A DNA stretch of 64,000 nucleotides from Verrucomicrobiales bacterium (lineage in GTDB: Bacteria; Verrucomicrobiota; Verrucomicrobiia; Verrucomicrobiales; DEV007), in assembly GCA_016795505.1 (NCBI GenBank), contig JAEUHH010000028.1:49696-113695 (forward strand), written 5' to 3'. Shown here piece after piece: positions 1-9,420 of the stretch (its first letter is position 1; each line of letters starts with the position of its first letter). The notes beneath the pieces are model-generated. The model was not told the origin of the DNA. It searched no databases and worked only from the letters and a program-made list of their open reading frames with translations. Both the position numbers and the translations under genes were made by a program.

Positions 1-166
1 TGGAAAACGGCTCGCCGAGCGGCATGCACTGGAAGAGCACGTAGGCGTAGAGCACCCGCATGAAGACGATCTCGAAGCGATGAAAACGCGGGATGCCGAA
101 CTGGGCGGCGATGTGGCGCCAGCGGGGGCTGGAGAAGCGGGATTGGAGGGCGGACAGGATCGACAT
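1..166 (-). CDS. Membrane protein, HTTM/DoxX-like (5' part only)
   Basis: Only the first 55 codons lie in the window; the gene runs off the left edge. The start is the ATG whose complement is at 164-166. The visible protein begins MSILSALQSRFSSPRWRHIA and continues with a basic amphipathic stretch and the start of a hydrophobic segment (VLYAYVLFQCMPLGEPFS). I do not recognise the family with certainty. The layout resembles HTTM or vitamin-K-carboxylase-like multipass membrane proteins, whose neighbours often carry an FPMYS motif, as the next gene does. The gene just upstream on the same strand (222-740) is probably co-transcribed, with a gap of about 55 bases. Confidence 0.5.
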   Translation of the reverse strand, partial: MSILSALQSRFSSPRWRHIAAQFGIPRFHRFEIVFMRVLYAYVLFQCMPLGEPFS

Positions 167-221
167 GGCTGAACAGGATGGGGAAAAATGGGGATGAGGT
201 CGGATGCCGGACGGGAGGCTC

Positions 222-740
222 TCAGGATGAAACGGGCAGCGCGCCGGCGGGCAGGGTGGCGACGATCTCGGGGGTTTCGCTGAAGCCCTTCTCGTTGTCA
301 TAAACGATCCACACCTCCACCAGGGCGGCGGTGCCGGGAAGATCCTTTTTCTTTTTGATGGCCTGTTCTTTGAGGTAAGCCAGCAGGCGACGGCCCACTT
401 CGGCGCGCTCTGCTGGGGTCAGGTCGGAATCGGACTTGCCGAGTGATTTGGCATGATCCTTGGCCCAGCTTTTATACATCTTCTTCACTTTCGGGGCGGT
501 CACACCGGTCAGGGCATTGATCGGGAGAGGCTCCGGTTCGCCCTTGTCATTGAGGCTGGCCACGAAGAAGTAGTTTTCGCTGTTGTTCGGGTCGCTGTAC
601 ATGGGGAAGTGGGACAGCGGGAAGAAATCCTCCACCCAGATCGACAGGGCGACGATGAGGGGCACGGCAAAAAAGGAGTGACGCAGGAAGATCCAGCCGG
701 CGAGGCTGAGGAAGGTGAGCAGGGCAAAAAGGATGTCCAT
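222..740 (-). CDS. Membrane-anchored hypothetical protein with FPMYS motif
   Basis: A 172-residue protein with an ATG start. Residues 1-37 are hydrophobic (one long or two short membrane segments), followed by FFPLSHFPMYSDPNNSENYFFV and then a soluble Lys/Glu-rich domain (about 65-172). The FPMYS motif after a membrane segment is, as far as I know, typical of small partners of HTTM-type membrane proteins. This fits the downstream partial gene on the same strand. No catalytic motif is visible. The function is unknown; the pair may act as a membrane complex. The call as a real gene rests on its composition, its start and its conserved-looking motif. Confidence 0.6.
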   Translation of the reverse strand: MDILFALLTFLSLAGWIFLRHSFFAVPLIVALSIWVEDFFPLSHFPMYSDPNNSENYFFVASLNDKGEPEPLPINALTGVTAPKVKKMYKSWAKDHAKSLGKSDSDLTPAERAEVGRRLLAYLKEQAIKKKKDLPGTAALVEVWIVYDNEKGFSETPEIVATLPAGALPVSS

Positions 741-915
741 GGATCGGGTGTGCGATGACGTTTCGGGCCGACCAAAAGCCCACCCGATGCACCCGAAAAG
801 CGGTTTTCACCCGACGGCATCGGATTTGCCAATAGGCGAGCAATCCGCGCCAAAATCGGCACAATCAGCGGCCCGATCGGGCCATGAAGCAGGCCCGGAG
901 GGCGTGGGTCGCGAA

Positions 916-1647
916 TCAGGCAAATGCCGCGATGGCCTCCCGCTGGAGGCGGGCGATCTCGGTGATGCCCGCCTTGCTCAGGGCCAGCATTTCGAGCATT
1001 TGGGCCTCCGAGAAGGTTGCCTCCTCGCCGGAACCCTGCATCTCGATGAGGTCGAGATCGTCGGTCATGACATAATTGAAGTCCACCGAAGCGTCCCGGT
1101 CTTCGGGGTAGTTCAGGTCGAGGCAGCAGACATCCTCATAGATACCGGCGGAAACGGCGGCGGCCAGTTGGCGTAGCGGCGACTGCTTGAGTTCGCCTTT
1201 GGCGATCATTCGCTGGAACGCAATGCCAGCGGCTACGGTAGCGCCCGTAATGGAGGCGGTCCGAGTGCCCCCGTCGGCACGGAGTACGTCGCAATCCACC
1301 CACATGGTCCGCTGGCCGAGTGCCTTCAGATCGACGACGGCCCGGAGTGACCGGCCAATGAGGCGCTGAATCTCCGAACTCCGGCCATCGAGCTTGCCGC
1401 GGGCGATGTCCCGCTGCTTCCGCTCCAGGGTGGAGTAGGGAAGCATGTTGTATTCGGCCGTGAGCCAGCCACCCGGGACATCCTGCTGGATCATCCATCG
1501 CGGCACGCCGGGCTCGATCATCACGGCGCAGATGACCTGAGTGTCGCCAAACGAGACCAGCACTGAACCGCTGGCATTGCGGGCAATATCGGGCTGGAAG
1601 GAAATGGGGCGAAGTTCGCCCGGCTGGCGTCCGTCAGGTCTGTCCAT
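916..1647 (-). CDS. rph: Ribonuclease PH
   Basis: A phosphorolytic 3'-5' exoribonuclease that trims tRNA 3' ends. The 243-residue length fits the family (about 240). The N-terminus MDRPDGRQPGELRPISFQPD is the family signature, so the internal ATG at 1647 is preferred over a longer reading frame opening at 1686. Other hallmarks are GDTQVICAV, the GWLTAEYNMLPYST segment, RSLRAVVDL, WVDCDVLRADGGTRTASITGA and the C-terminal GSGEEATFSEAQMLEML. It stands alone, between an uncharacterised membrane pair downstream and the divergent lpxK. Confidence 0.95.
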   Translation of the reverse strand: MDRPDGRQPGELRPISFQPDIARNASGSVLVSFGDTQVICAVMIEPGVPRWMIQQDVPGGWLTAEYNMLPYSTLERKQRDIARGKLDGRSSEIQRLIGRSLRAVVDLKALGQRTMWVDCDVLRADGGTRTASITGATVAAGIAFQRMIAKGELKQSPLRQLAAAVSAGIYEDVCCLDLNYPEDRDASVDFNYVMTDDLDLIEMQGSGEEATFSEAQMLEMLALSKAGITEIARLQREAIAAFA

Positions 1648-1737
1648 GGCTGTGGGTGATGGTTCCGAATCCAGAGGCAATTGCAAGCGTTTCCCATCTG
1701 GAGCCGGGGAAAAAATCAGCGCGCCGAACGGCTTTCC

Positions 1738-1760
1738 AACCGGCCGGACTGGGTCTAGAT
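1738..1760. repeat. Short intergenic motif related to CCGGACTGGGC
   Basis: AACCGGCCGGACTGGGTCTA lies upstream of lpxK. It matches the first half of similar intergenic stretches at 11578-11600 and 34209-34234. This copy is the most diverged of the three. Confidence 0.35.
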
Positions 1761-1826
1761 TCCCCGCCCCCCTGACCGCTGCGGCGGGTCTGTCACTCTC
1801 TCCTCACCCAACAAAACGGTTTTCGC

Positions 1827-3017
1827 ATGCGGGAATGGCTGGAAAGCTTTGAGCAATTCGCGATCGACGTGATCCTCGATCGTCGCACCGGCAAGCGTGC
1901 GGCGGTGTTTCGCTTTTTCCTCGGCATCCTGTCCAAAGTGTACGGATGGTTGGTGGATTTTCGTCTGTGGCTCTACCGGAACCGCATCCTGCGCGAGCGG
2001 AATCTCGGCTGTCTCGTCGTCAGCATCGGCAATCTGACCGTCGGTGGCACGGGCAAGACGCCCGTGGTCGAAAAATTCGCCCGCTCCCTCCAGGATGGCG
2101 GCCGGCGGGTTGCCATTCTCAGCCGCGGCTACAAGTCGGTCAAAAAGCCGCTCCTCCAGCGGATCATCGGCAAGATCCAGGGAAAGAACGAAATCAATCC
2201 GCCCCGGGTCGTCAGCGATGGCCGACAACTGCTGCTCGACTCCCGCACCGCTGGCGACGAACCCTACATGCTCGCCGCGAACCTGAAGGACATCCCGGTC
2301 GTGGTGGACAAGGACCGGGTGAAAAGTGGAAAGCACGCCATTTCCGAACTCAATTGCGACACGCTGCTGCTGGATGACGGTCTCCAGTATTTGAAGCTGC
2401 GCCACCGGCTCGACATCGTTCTGGTGGACCGCTGGCAGCCCTTCGGCACCGAGAAACTGCTGCCGCGGGGCACCCTGCGGGAACCGGCGAAAAACCTGAA
2501 GCGCGCCAGCTACATCTTCATCACCAAGTGCAATGGCGAACCGAACGATGAGCTGAAGGAGCGCATCCGGAAGTACAACCGCACCGCGGAGATCATCGAG
2601 TGCGAGCACCGTCCGCTCCACCTCCAGCACATCGAGAGCCGCGAGACCCTGCCTTTGTCGGAGTTGCAAAACAAGCGGGTGGGGACCATCAGCGCCATCG
2701 CCGTGCCGGAAAGCTTCGAGCAGGGCATTCGCAAGCTGGGCGCAAACCTCGTCGCGACCAAGCGATTTCTGGATCACCACCGGTTCACCGAGCAGGAGAT
2801 CCTGACCTTCATCAACTGCTGCGTGGAGAGCGAAGTGGACATGATCGTGACGACGGAAAAGGATTCGGTGCGCTTCCCGCGACTGGGTCGGCTCGATGTG
2901 CCGATCTATTTCCTCCGCGTCGAGATCGGCATCCTGAGCAACGAAGAAAGCTTCGACGAGTGCGTGAACCGCATCTGCCAGCCGAGGCCCATTGTGCCGG
3001 CGCGGCGCTTTTTTTAG
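1827..3017 (+). CDS. lpxK: Tetraacyldisaccharide 4'-kinase
   Basis: An inner-membrane kinase that phosphorylates the lipid A disaccharide at the 4' position. This implies that the organism makes a lipid A outer membrane. The 396 residues contain an N-terminal hydrophobic stretch (about 28-55), then the Walker A-like [21 protein letters not shown] (about 68-88), the ILSRGYKS motif, and the Asp-rich [22 protein letters not shown] segment. The C-terminal half contains [12 protein letters not shown] and [11 protein letters not shown], both typical of LpxK. Its stop overlaps by 4 bases the stop of the convergent phosphoesterase gene. Confidence 0.95.
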   Translation: MREWLESFEQFAIDVILDRRTGKRAAVFRFFLGILSKVYGWLVDFRLWLYRNRILRERNLGCLVVSIGNLTVGGTGKTPVVEKFARSLQDGGRRVAILSRGYKSVKKPLLQRIIGKIQGKNEINPPRVVSDGRQLLLDSRTAGDEPYMLAANLKDIPVVVDKDRVKSGKHAISELNCDTLLLDDGLQYLKLRHRLDIVLVDRWQPFGTEKLLPRGTLREPAKNLKRASYIFITKCNGEPNDELKERIRKYNRTAEIIECEHRPLHLQHIESRETLPLSELQNKRVGTISAIAVPESFEQGIRKLGANLVATKRFLDHHRFTEQEILTFINCCVESEVDMIVTTEKDSVRFPRLGRLDVPIYFLRVEIGILSNEESFDECVNRICQPRPIVPARRFF

Positions 3018-3715
3018 TCGCACCACTCGAAGACCCGGCCCGGCCCGCAGACCCACTGTCGGCAGGGTGCGGCCGGGTCGCTGCCCGTCCACCGTCCGCC
3101 GCCCGCCCATGGGGAAAACGCCGGCAGAATCCACCTGACCCGGCCGGGCCGCGGCTCCTGCACCAGGCTGGGCAGACGCAGACGCAGTCCGGCGCCATCC
3201 GAGGCGGATACAGATGGGTGCCAGTGACCGATGACCTCCGCCACCGCCTGGTCCGGGATCACCGGATCCTGATGGCCATGATGGAAAAAGTGGCCCTCAG
3301 CGGTCAGATGGCTCTCCACGAGGGAAAATCGACGCCGGATCTCGCCGCGATCGTGATTGCCTGCCACCAGTATGAGCCGGTCACAGCTCGCCTGCACCGA
3401 ATCCAGCCATTCGCAGGCATCGCTACCGGACAACGTGCTGTCCACGATATCCCCCACCAGGATCACCGTCTCCGGTCGATGATCAGCCAACAGGGCGGCG
3501 AATCTTTCCTCGATCGACTGCCGTCCCCAGAGCGGGAAAAGGCCTCCGGCCGCCCGGCGGGCCACCTCGTAGCCAAAATGCACATCCGCCACCGCCAACC
3601 ACCCTGCGCGGCGGTGGACGAGGGCGAGCCGGGCATCCAGCCACAAGTCGCTCGCGACTTCGACCTGTGCGGGGGACTCCGGGGTGGTGGTTGATTTTTC
3701 CCCCGCATCGACCAT
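3014..3715 (-). CDS. Metallophosphoesterase (PdeM/LigD-associated type)
   Basis: A calcineurin-like phosphoesterase of 233 residues. The metal-binding blocks appear in order: ADVHFGY, GDIVDS, GNHDRG, FHHGHQDP and IGHWHPS. The short single-domain layout resembles the family found beside DNA ligase/helicase sets, but no such partners are present here, so the substrate is unknown. The ATG at 3715 is preferred because GGGGAG sits about 8 bases upstream; a GTG start at 3760 would add 15 residues. The 3' end overlaps lpxK tail to tail. Confidence 0.85.
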   Translation of the reverse strand: MVDAGEKSTTTPESPAQVEVASDLWLDARLALVHRRAGWLAVADVHFGYEVARRAAGGLFPLWGRQSIEERFAALLADHRPETVILVGDIVDSTLSGSDACEWLDSVQASCDRLILVAGNHDRGEIRRRFSLVESHLTAEGHFFHHGHQDPVIPDQAVAEVIGHWHPSVSASDGAGLRLRLPSLVQEPRPGRVRWILPAFSPWAGGGRWTGSDPAAPCRQWVCGPGRVFEWCD

Positions 3716-3795
3716 TCTAAGCGCTCCCCGCGCCAGGGTGCCGGCTTTGTTCTTTCGCACTGTCGCCCTCCGTTTGATTTCACCCGACTCATCCC

Positions 3796-5301
3796 ATGAC
3801 CGAAGACCTGTCGCAAGCCCCGGCCGATCCCACCCCGGCCGATGGACAAGAGCTCAGCACCCTGCTAGCCCATCGACGGCAAAAACTGGACCGTCTGCGC
3901 GAGCTTGGCGTCGATCCCTTCGGTGGCAAATACGAAACCACCCACGATCCCGGGCCGCTGCGCGATGAAGTCTTCGCCGAGGGGCTGCACGTTCGCGTGG
4001 CCGGACGCATCACCGCGATGCGGGACATGGGCAAGACGAACTTCATCGACCTCAGTGATCTGACCGGCCGCATTCAGGCATTTGTGAACCAGAAGGAGCT
4101 GGGTGACGAGGCGTGGGAGATCTACAAGCAGCTCGACATCGGCGACTGGCTCGGAGTGGAGGGCGAAACCTTTCTTACCAAGACCGGCGAGCCATCCGTG
4201 AAGGCGAAGCGGATCACGGTTCTCTCGAAATCGCTGCGCCCCCTCGCGGACAAGTGGCACGGCGTTCAGGATCCGCAGATCAAGTACCGGCAGCGGTACC
4301 TCGATCTCGTCGCCAACGAGCGGAGCCGCGACTTTTTCCGGAAGCGTATCGCCATGGTTGCCGAGATCCGGCGGTTCCTCCAGGATCGGGGCTTTCTCGA
4401 AGTCGAGACACCGATGTTGCAGGATGTGCCCGGTGGCGCCGCCGCCCGGCCCTTCCAGACGCATCACAATGCCCTCGGCATGGACATGTACCTGCGGATT
4501 GCTCCGGAGCTCTATCTGAAGCGTCTGATGGTCGGCGGTTTCACCCGGGTATTCGAACTGAACCGCAATTTCCGCAACGAGGGCATCAGCCGACGGCACA
4601 ATCCCGAGTTCACCATGCTCGAGGCCTACTGGGCCTACGCCGACTTCGAACAAATGGCTCAACTCGTCGAGGAGCTCGTCTGCCATCTGGCGGAGAAATA
4701 CTGCGGCGGCCTCCTCATCGAACATCGCAACGAGGACGGCGATCTCACGAAAACCATCAATCTCTCCCGCCCCTGGCGGCGGGCTCCCTACCGCGAGCTG
4801 ATTCGCAGCGTGGCCGGAGATGACTGGTTTGCCCTCAGTCCCGCCGAAAGGCGTGCCCGGTGCGGCGAACTTGGCGTGGAGATCTCCCCCGAGATGGAGG
4901 ACTACGAAGTCACCCAGCAGGTTTTCGAGAAACTCGTCGAGGAAAAGTCGATCGACCCGATCTTCGTCACCCATGTGCCGAAGGAACTCGTCCCGCTCGC
5001 CCGACAAAATGCGGCGGACGATTCCTTGGTCGATGTCTATGAGCTGATCATCAACGGCGCCGAAATCTCTCCGGGCTACTCCGAACTGAACGACCCCGAT
5101 GTCCAGCGGGAGCGCTTGGAACATCAGGCCGGTGGCGAGACGCAGAAAGTGGACGAGGATTTCCTCCTCGCGCTCGAATACGGCATGCCCAGCGCCGGAG
5201 GCATCGGCATTGGCATCGACCGGCTGATCATGATGCTCACCGGCGCCGAGACGATCCGCGACATCGTGCTCTTTCCCCAGCTGAAGCGCCGCGACGGGTA
5301 A
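3796..5301 (+). CDS. lysS: Lysyl-tRNA synthetase (class II)
   Basis: Charges tRNA-Lys in the cytoplasm. At 501 residues it is full length. The N-terminal OB-fold anticodon-binding domain (about 55-165) includes VRVAGRITAMRDMGKTNFIDLSD. The catalytic domain has motif 1 around KYRQRYLDLVAN, motif 2 as FRNEGISRRHNPEFTMLEAY, and motif 3 as GGIGIGIDRLIMMLTGAETIRDIVLFPQLK at the C-terminus. It starts about 80 bases after the start of the divergent phosphoesterase gene, so the two share a promoter region. Confidence 0.98.
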   Translation: MTEDLSQAPADPTPADGQELSTLLAHRRQKLDRLRELGVDPFGGKYETTHDPGPLRDEVFAEGLHVRVAGRITAMRDMGKTNFIDLSDLTGRIQAFVNQKELGDEAWEIYKQLDIGDWLGVEGETFLTKTGEPSVKAKRITVLSKSLRPLADKWHGVQDPQIKYRQRYLDLVANERSRDFFRKRIAMVAEIRRFLQDRGFLEVETPMLQDVPGGAAARPFQTHHNALGMDMYLRIAPELYLKRLMVGGFTRVFELNRNFRNEGISRRHNPEFTMLEAYWAYADFEQMAQLVEELVCHLAEKYCGGLLIEHRNEDGDLTKTINLSRPWRRAPYRELIRSVAGDDWFALSPAERRARCGELGVEISPEMEDYEVTQQVFEKLVEEKSIDPIFVTHVPKELVPLARQNAADDSLVDVYELIINGAEISPGYSELNDPDVQRERLEHQAGGETQKVDEDFLLALEYGMPSAGGIGIGIDRLIMMLTGAETIRDIVLFPQLKRRDG

Positions 5302-5331
5302 GTAAGGTCCCGCCGGCGTGGCGTGCCGGAT

Positions 5332-6288
5332 TCAGAAAGGCAGTGGCTCACCCTCGGAAGCGGTGAGTTCGGCAAAAAGCGTCTGGAGATGGGTCGTTAC
5401 CGGCCCTGTCGTGCCGCTGCCGATCTGGCGTCCATCCACTTCCACCACCGGCGTTAGCTCTCCCATCGTTCCCGTGGTGAAGGATTCATCAGCGGTGTAC
5501 AACTCGGTCAGGGACAGGTTGCGCTCCAGAATCGGCAGTTGATGGCGCCGGCACAAGTCGATGACTACCCGCCGGGTGATTCCGGGCAGGCAACTGTCCG
5601 CGTGGGGAGTGAGGACCTGCCCGTTCCGCACCAGAAAGAGATTGGTGGCATTCGTCTCCGAGAGGAAGCCGTTCATGTCCAGCATCACCGCATCATCCAC
5701 CCCGGCCAGATTGGCTTGAATTTTGGCGAGGATGTTGTTCAGCAGGTTGTTGTGGTGGATCTTCGAGTCCAGAAACTGCGGGCCGTTCCGGCGGATGGCG
5801 GAGGTGATGAGCCGGATGCCGCGGGCGTTGTCATAGACCGGCGCTTTCCACTCCGCCAGGACGATGAGGGTGCAGCCGGACTGGTTGTTGGCCGGCGACA
5901 TGCCCGAGGTGACCTTCTCGCCCCGCGTCAGCGTGAGCCGGATGTGCGACTGGTCGCGCATCCCATTGGCTTGGAGAGTCTCGAAGATCGCTCGTTTCAC
6001 ATACTCCCGACTGGGAGGATGGGCGAACGCGAGCGCCTTGGCCGAAGCAAACATCCGGTCCAGGTGGGCATCCAGTTGAAAGATCTTCCCGTCGTAAATC
6101 CGCAGGCCCTCCCATACCGCATCGCCACCCTGAACCACCGAGTCAAAAACCGACACCCGGGCCTCATTCCGCGGCCAGAGCCGGTCACCGACCCAGATGT
6201 GGATGGATTCGTTGCGGCTGTCCGGCAGGACTGGGGCTGGCGAAAAACCGGGGGAGGGAGTGGAGTTGGCGGTTTGGCGCTTTTGCAT
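5332..6288 (-). CDS. Aminotransferase class IV (branched-chain or D-amino acid type)
   Basis: A PLP enzyme of fold type IV. IHIWVGDRLWPRNEARVSVFDSVVQGGDAVWEGLRIYDGKIFQLDAHLDRM matches the BCAT N-terminus. The PLP lysine is in FLDSKIHHNN, and EFL-type features appear in GFLSETNATNLFLVRNGQVLTP and GITRRVVIDL. The start chosen is the ATG at 6288, eight bases after the upstream pseudopilin stop; a longer frame to 6396 would overlap that gene. Substrate preference (branched-chain, D-Ala or aminodeoxychorismate) cannot be decided from sequence; the motifs are closest to IlvE-like or Dat-like enzymes. The length is 318 residues. Confidence 0.85.
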   Translation of the reverse strand: MQKRQTANSTPSPGFSPAPVLPDSRNESIHIWVGDRLWPRNEARVSVFDSVVQGGDAVWEGLRIYDGKIFQLDAHLDRMFASAKALAFAHPPSREYVKRAIFETLQANGMRDQSHIRLTLTRGEKVTSGMSPANNQSGCTLIVLAEWKAPVYDNARGIRLITSAIRRNGPQFLDSKIHHNNLLNNILAKIQANLAGVDDAVMLDMNGFLSETNATNLFLVRNGQVLTPHADSCLPGITRRVVIDLCRRHQLPILERNLSLTELYTADESFTTGTMGELTPVVEVDGRQIGSGTTGPVTTHLQTLFAELTASEGEPLPF

Positions 6289-6296
6289 TTCTTGTG

Positions 6297-6815
6297 CTAG
6301 CGCTCTCCCCAAGGAGCTTGTGAAGTAGTAATGGACCCATCCTGCATCATGACGTGGGCTCCTTTCCCATGGAAATCCCCTCTTTCCGTTAGCCATGGCT
6401 GATTCCAGCGAAAGGGAGTGTACTGATGGCTGTTGAACTCTGCTGGAATGTACGAGGAATAGGCCCCAAGATTGGATTTTCCCTTTTCCCAGTTTACCTC
6501 ATCGCTCGCACACAACCACACGTCTGGAGCGATTCCGTAGGGTTCTATCTGGCGAATCCACCATTTGAAATAATCTTCTTCCTCCCACTTCTCCGATCCT
6601 GGCGGCAATTGAGGCCAGTGATTGTTTTCCAGTACGAATTGATTGAGGCCTCCGAAGATAGACTTCATGTTGCCGATGCACTTGGCTTTTTCGGCCCTTC
6701 GCTTTAGACCTTTAACTGTTGGGAAAGCCAAGCTCGCCAAGATTGCCACCACCGCTATGGTGACAATCAATTCCATGGCCGTAAAAGCCGTTTGGCGCCT
6801 GTCTGGGAACACCAA
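6297..6815 (-). CDS. Type II pseudopilin-like protein (prepilin N-terminus)
   Basis: A 172-residue protein with a class III signal: MVFPDRRQTAFTAMELIVTIAVVAILASLAFP. The Glu at +5 and the hydrophobic helix are canonical, but the residue before the cleavage site is Ala, not the usual Gly. After the helix come KGLKRRAEKAKCIGNMKSIFGGLNQF, a Trp-rich region, and a C-terminal HVMMQDGSI, which resembles the H..DG ending of PVC-group PulG-like proteins. Such proteins are processed by a prepilin peptidase and assembled or displayed in the envelope. It sits between a secreted Gly-rich protein gene (upstream) and the aminotransferase, all on one strand. Confidence 0.75.
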   Translation of the reverse strand: MVFPDRRQTAFTAMELIVTIAVVAILASLAFPTVKGLKRRAEKAKCIGNMKSIFGGLNQFVLENNHWPQLPPGSEKWEEEDYFKWWIRQIEPYGIAPDVWLCASDEVNWEKGKSNLGAYSSYIPAEFNSHQYTPFRWNQPWLTERGDFHGKGAHVMMQDGSITTSQAPWGER

Positions 6816-6858
6816 TTCAGAAATATCGGCTTAAAATCGGGTGGGAATTAAATAAAGG

Positions 6859-7635
6859 TTACCTTACCTGAGTGGATACTTGGGTTCCTATTACTCTCAT
6901 TCCCACATGGTGCCCCTGACGAACGAAGTTATTTGTAGCACTGCCAACCGCAACTGGAATAGGTCCGATGACAGACGGGGGAAGCGCACCCGCTCCCGGA
7001 ATGCCCAACTGCACAATCACGATATCAACGGGAGATTCACCCAAGAAGGCGATTGTCCCATAGCCATGAAATTTTTTCATCGGATGCGAGGTGTCAAGCT
7101 TGGCTTTAAAAGTGGAGTTGGCGACGCTTTTGCGAGTCGGAATCGCCGCAGCCGAACCCAAACCACTGGTAATGTTCAAGGAGCTCGTGGAACCCGGCCT
7201 CAGGTTGACACCATTCAATGGCGTGTTGCCTCCATCCAACCCGCTATCGGTGGCGTTCCCGGTCACCATAATCTGCTTGAGGTGAGAGTTCACCAAGCCA
7301 AAGCAGCGCCCATAGTAGATCAATCCCCGATACCAAATGACATGAGATGATGCCGCTCCGGACAATCCGCCAAACTGAACATTGCTGGTGACTCCACTGC
7401 CACCTCCCCCAAAAAGGCCACCTCCCCCACCAAGCGCCGCTCCACCTGGGTTCTCGTTGAAGACGGACCAACGATACATGGCCGTGCCATCGGTCATCGT
7501 CCCGATTGCTTCGTAAACTCCATCGTCCCCGTTAGCTTGGTAACTTTCATTTCCCCAAGGCCCTCCCACCCAAGCCTGCACCTGCATGGAGGGCACGAGG
7601 ACCAGTGCCGAAAAAATTCCGATGATCTGTTTCAT
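6859..7635 (-). CDS. Secreted Gly-rich hypothetical protein
   Basis: A 258-residue protein starting at the ATG at 7635, chosen because it opens a clean signal peptide (MKQIIGIFSALVLVPSMQVQA, then WVGGPWGNESYQ). A region of repeated glycines (GGAALGGGGGLFGGGGSG, about 75-92) splits the mature protein. The rest is rich in Gly, Ser, Thr and Val, with β-strand-like patterns and no catalytic motif. I believe similar WVGGP-starting secreted proteins occur in Verrucomicrobiae, but I cannot name a function. It is followed, 43 bases on, by the pseudopilin gene, so the two may be co-expressed. A longer frame to 7830 has no signal peptide and is rejected. Confidence 0.6.
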   Translation of the reverse strand: MKQIIGIFSALVLVPSMQVQAWVGGPWGNESYQANGDDGVYEAIGTMTDGTAMYRWSVFNENPGGAALGGGGGLFGGGGSGVTSNVQFGGLSGAASSHVIWYRGLIYYGRCFGLVNSHLKQIMVTGNATDSGLDGGNTPLNGVNLRPGSTSSLNITSGLGSAAAIPTRKSVANSTFKAKLDTSHPMKKFHGYGTIAFLGESPVDIVIVQLGIPGAGALPPSVIGPIPVAVGSATNNFVRQGHHVGMRVIGTQVSTQVR

Positions 7636-7777
7636 GGCGTTATCGTGTTGAACCTGTTTCGTCGTTCGTGAACCCTCATTTGAGCCTTTTCGGTTTTCGG
7701 AAGCAAGCTTTTTTTGCGTTTTTTCAGGAAATCGACTCGGAATCCCGCGAATTTTTTGCCCGGAACGCCGGAGGGGC

Positions 7778-9217
7778 TCAAAAGTCGCGCTCCTCCAGGA
7801 GGTTGGAGGCCACGAAAATCGGGGCGTCAAAGTCGTCGAAGTCGTTGTATTGACGCATGGTGGCCAGGGCTTTGCGCAGGGGGTGCTGGTCGAGCGGGGT
7901 GAGTTTCAGGCTCACGGTGCTGCCTTCCTTCCAGCCAGCGATCCGGGTGGTGGCGGGCTTTTTGCCGTCATTGTGCGCGGTCCAGTGGAGCACGTAGACC
8001 TGATAGGGCTTTTGCGGGTTTTTGCCGGAGGCTGCGGTGGTCAGGGTGACCCCTTTGAGCCGTTTGAGGACTTCATCGGGATTTTCGAGCTCGTATTTGA
8101 AGACCGAAAACGCGTCGGTGTAGGCCATCGTCTTGGGATCCTCGATCCGCGACTTGGCCAGGAGCTTGAGTTTCATGGCGCAGCCGGAGGGCTGGCGGAT
8201 CTGGGTCAGCGAATCGAGCAGCGATCCAGGCACAGGGCTGGGCTTGGCATCGGCAGGTTTCCGCATTGGGGATGATCGGCGCGTCTCTATGCCGCGCATC
8301 CGATCAAGGGTCCAAGCGGCCGCCTGACTGGCCCAGGCGCGGGCGGCGGCCGGTCCGGGGTGTTCCCCATCGCCGGCGGAGTCGTTGGGCATGGGGCAGG
8401 CTGCACGGCTGTCAAAAAGGCAGTCGGCTCCCTGTTTCGCGGAAATTCCCGCCAATGCCGCGGCAAGGGTCCGAGCGGCCCTTTTCTGATAATCGTCAGA
8501 TTTCACGTCGTCACGGGCATCGGGTGGCCCAATCCACAGCACCTTGGCCCCGCGGGCGGATGCCTGATCGACGCTCTGGCGCACGAGATCGGAGATCTGG
8601 ACGGTGGCCTCCTTGGCCAAGTCGAGTTCAAAGTTAGTCCCGGCTTGGAAAATGAAGACGTCGGGGTCGTAGGTCTCCACGTACTGCGTCACCGTGCGGG
8701 GCGGCATGGAAACCTGGCTCCATTGTCCAGCCTCTTCCGGATTCGAAGCGGGGGCAAAAATCCGGGTGAGAACCGGGGAGTCCCACAGACCGCTCCAGTA
8801 ATACGGGCTGCCGTTTTTGACGGCGTGGTAGATGACTTCGTGGCCGCCGAGGAGCAGTTGCTTCTGAAATTCTGCCCCGAACTCGGTGTGCCCCTGGGAG
8901 TCGCCGAGAATGAAGATGCGCTTCTGGCGTCCGGCTTTCTTCGGCGGAGCTTTTTGATCCGAGTCGCCCGATTTCGCGGCGACGGGTGCTGAGCTTTTCC
9001 CATTTCCCGGCTCCCGCTTTCCGGAGTCCGATCCGGCGGCTTCGCTCTCTTGCGGCGGGGTTTTACGGCGCGGAAACAGGGCCGCCAGTGGGCTCAGAAG
9101 GCCCTGGTCGCCTGCTGAGGCCTTGTTTCGGCTCGTGCGGGTCGCATTTTGGGCGTCGGAGAGACTGGGACAGGCGAGGAGAAGGAGAGCGGTGAGCGAC
9201 AAGGCCCGGAAGTTCAC
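7778..9217 (-). CDS. Secreted SGNH/GDSL-family hydrolase
   Basis: The catalytic blocks of the SGNH fold are visible: FILGDSQGHTEF (Ser block), IFQAGTNFELD (Asn block) and DGEHPGPAAA (Asp-x-x-His block). These suggest an exported esterase, for example acting on envelope polysaccharide or peptidoglycan acetyl groups. The N-terminal signal is best explained by a GTG start at 9217 (VNFRALSLTALLLLACPSLSDA, then QNATR). An upstream ATG at 9310 and a frame open to 9448 would place about 30-77 non-signal residues in front of it. A Pro/Lys-rich linker (about 30-85) precedes the hydrolase domain. The C-terminal 130 residues (from PSGCAMKLKLLAK) form a separate β-rich domain I do not recognise. Confidence 0.75.
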   Translation of the reverse strand: MNFRALSLTALLLLACPSLSDAQNATRTSRNKASAGDQGLLSPLAALFPRRKTPPQESEAAGSDSGKREPGNGKSSAPVAAKSGDSDQKAPPKKAGRQKRIFILGDSQGHTEFGAEFQKQLLLGGHEVIYHAVKNGSPYYWSGLWDSPVLTRIFAPASNPEEAGQWSQVSMPPRTVTQYVETYDPDVFIFQAGTNFELDLAKEATVQISDLVRQSVDQASARGAKVLWIGPPDARDDVKSDDYQKRAARTLAAALAGISAKQGADCLFDSRAACPMPNDSAGDGEHPGPAAARAWASQAAAWTLDRMRGIETRRSSPMRKPADAKPSPVPGSLLDSLTQIRQPSGCAMKLKLLAKSRIEDPKTMAYTDAFSVFKYELENPDEVLKRLKGVTLTTAASGKNPQKPYQVYVLHWTAHNDGKKPATTRIAGWKEGSTVSLKLTPLDQHPLRKALATMRQYNDFDDFDAPIFVASNLLEERDF

Positions 9218-9420
9218 GTAAGTGCTGGTCGGAAGGGTGTTGGGGGTGCGGGGAGGCGGGGTTTTTCGAAGCCAGTGATGCGCTGAAGGAGGCGGCCCGC
9301 CAAGTGGCATAGCCGATGCGTCTGGCTTGCGTTCTTGGATAGAGGATTCCGAAACGGAGTCAAGACAATCGCATCGAAACCCGCGCGATTTTTCGAGAAA
9401 ACGTCCGGCCGCGCGCGTGC

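Noticed and set aside
1755..3134. Open frame of 459 codons on the minus strand over lpxK
   Set aside because: It overlaps lpxK completely and has no recognisable domain.
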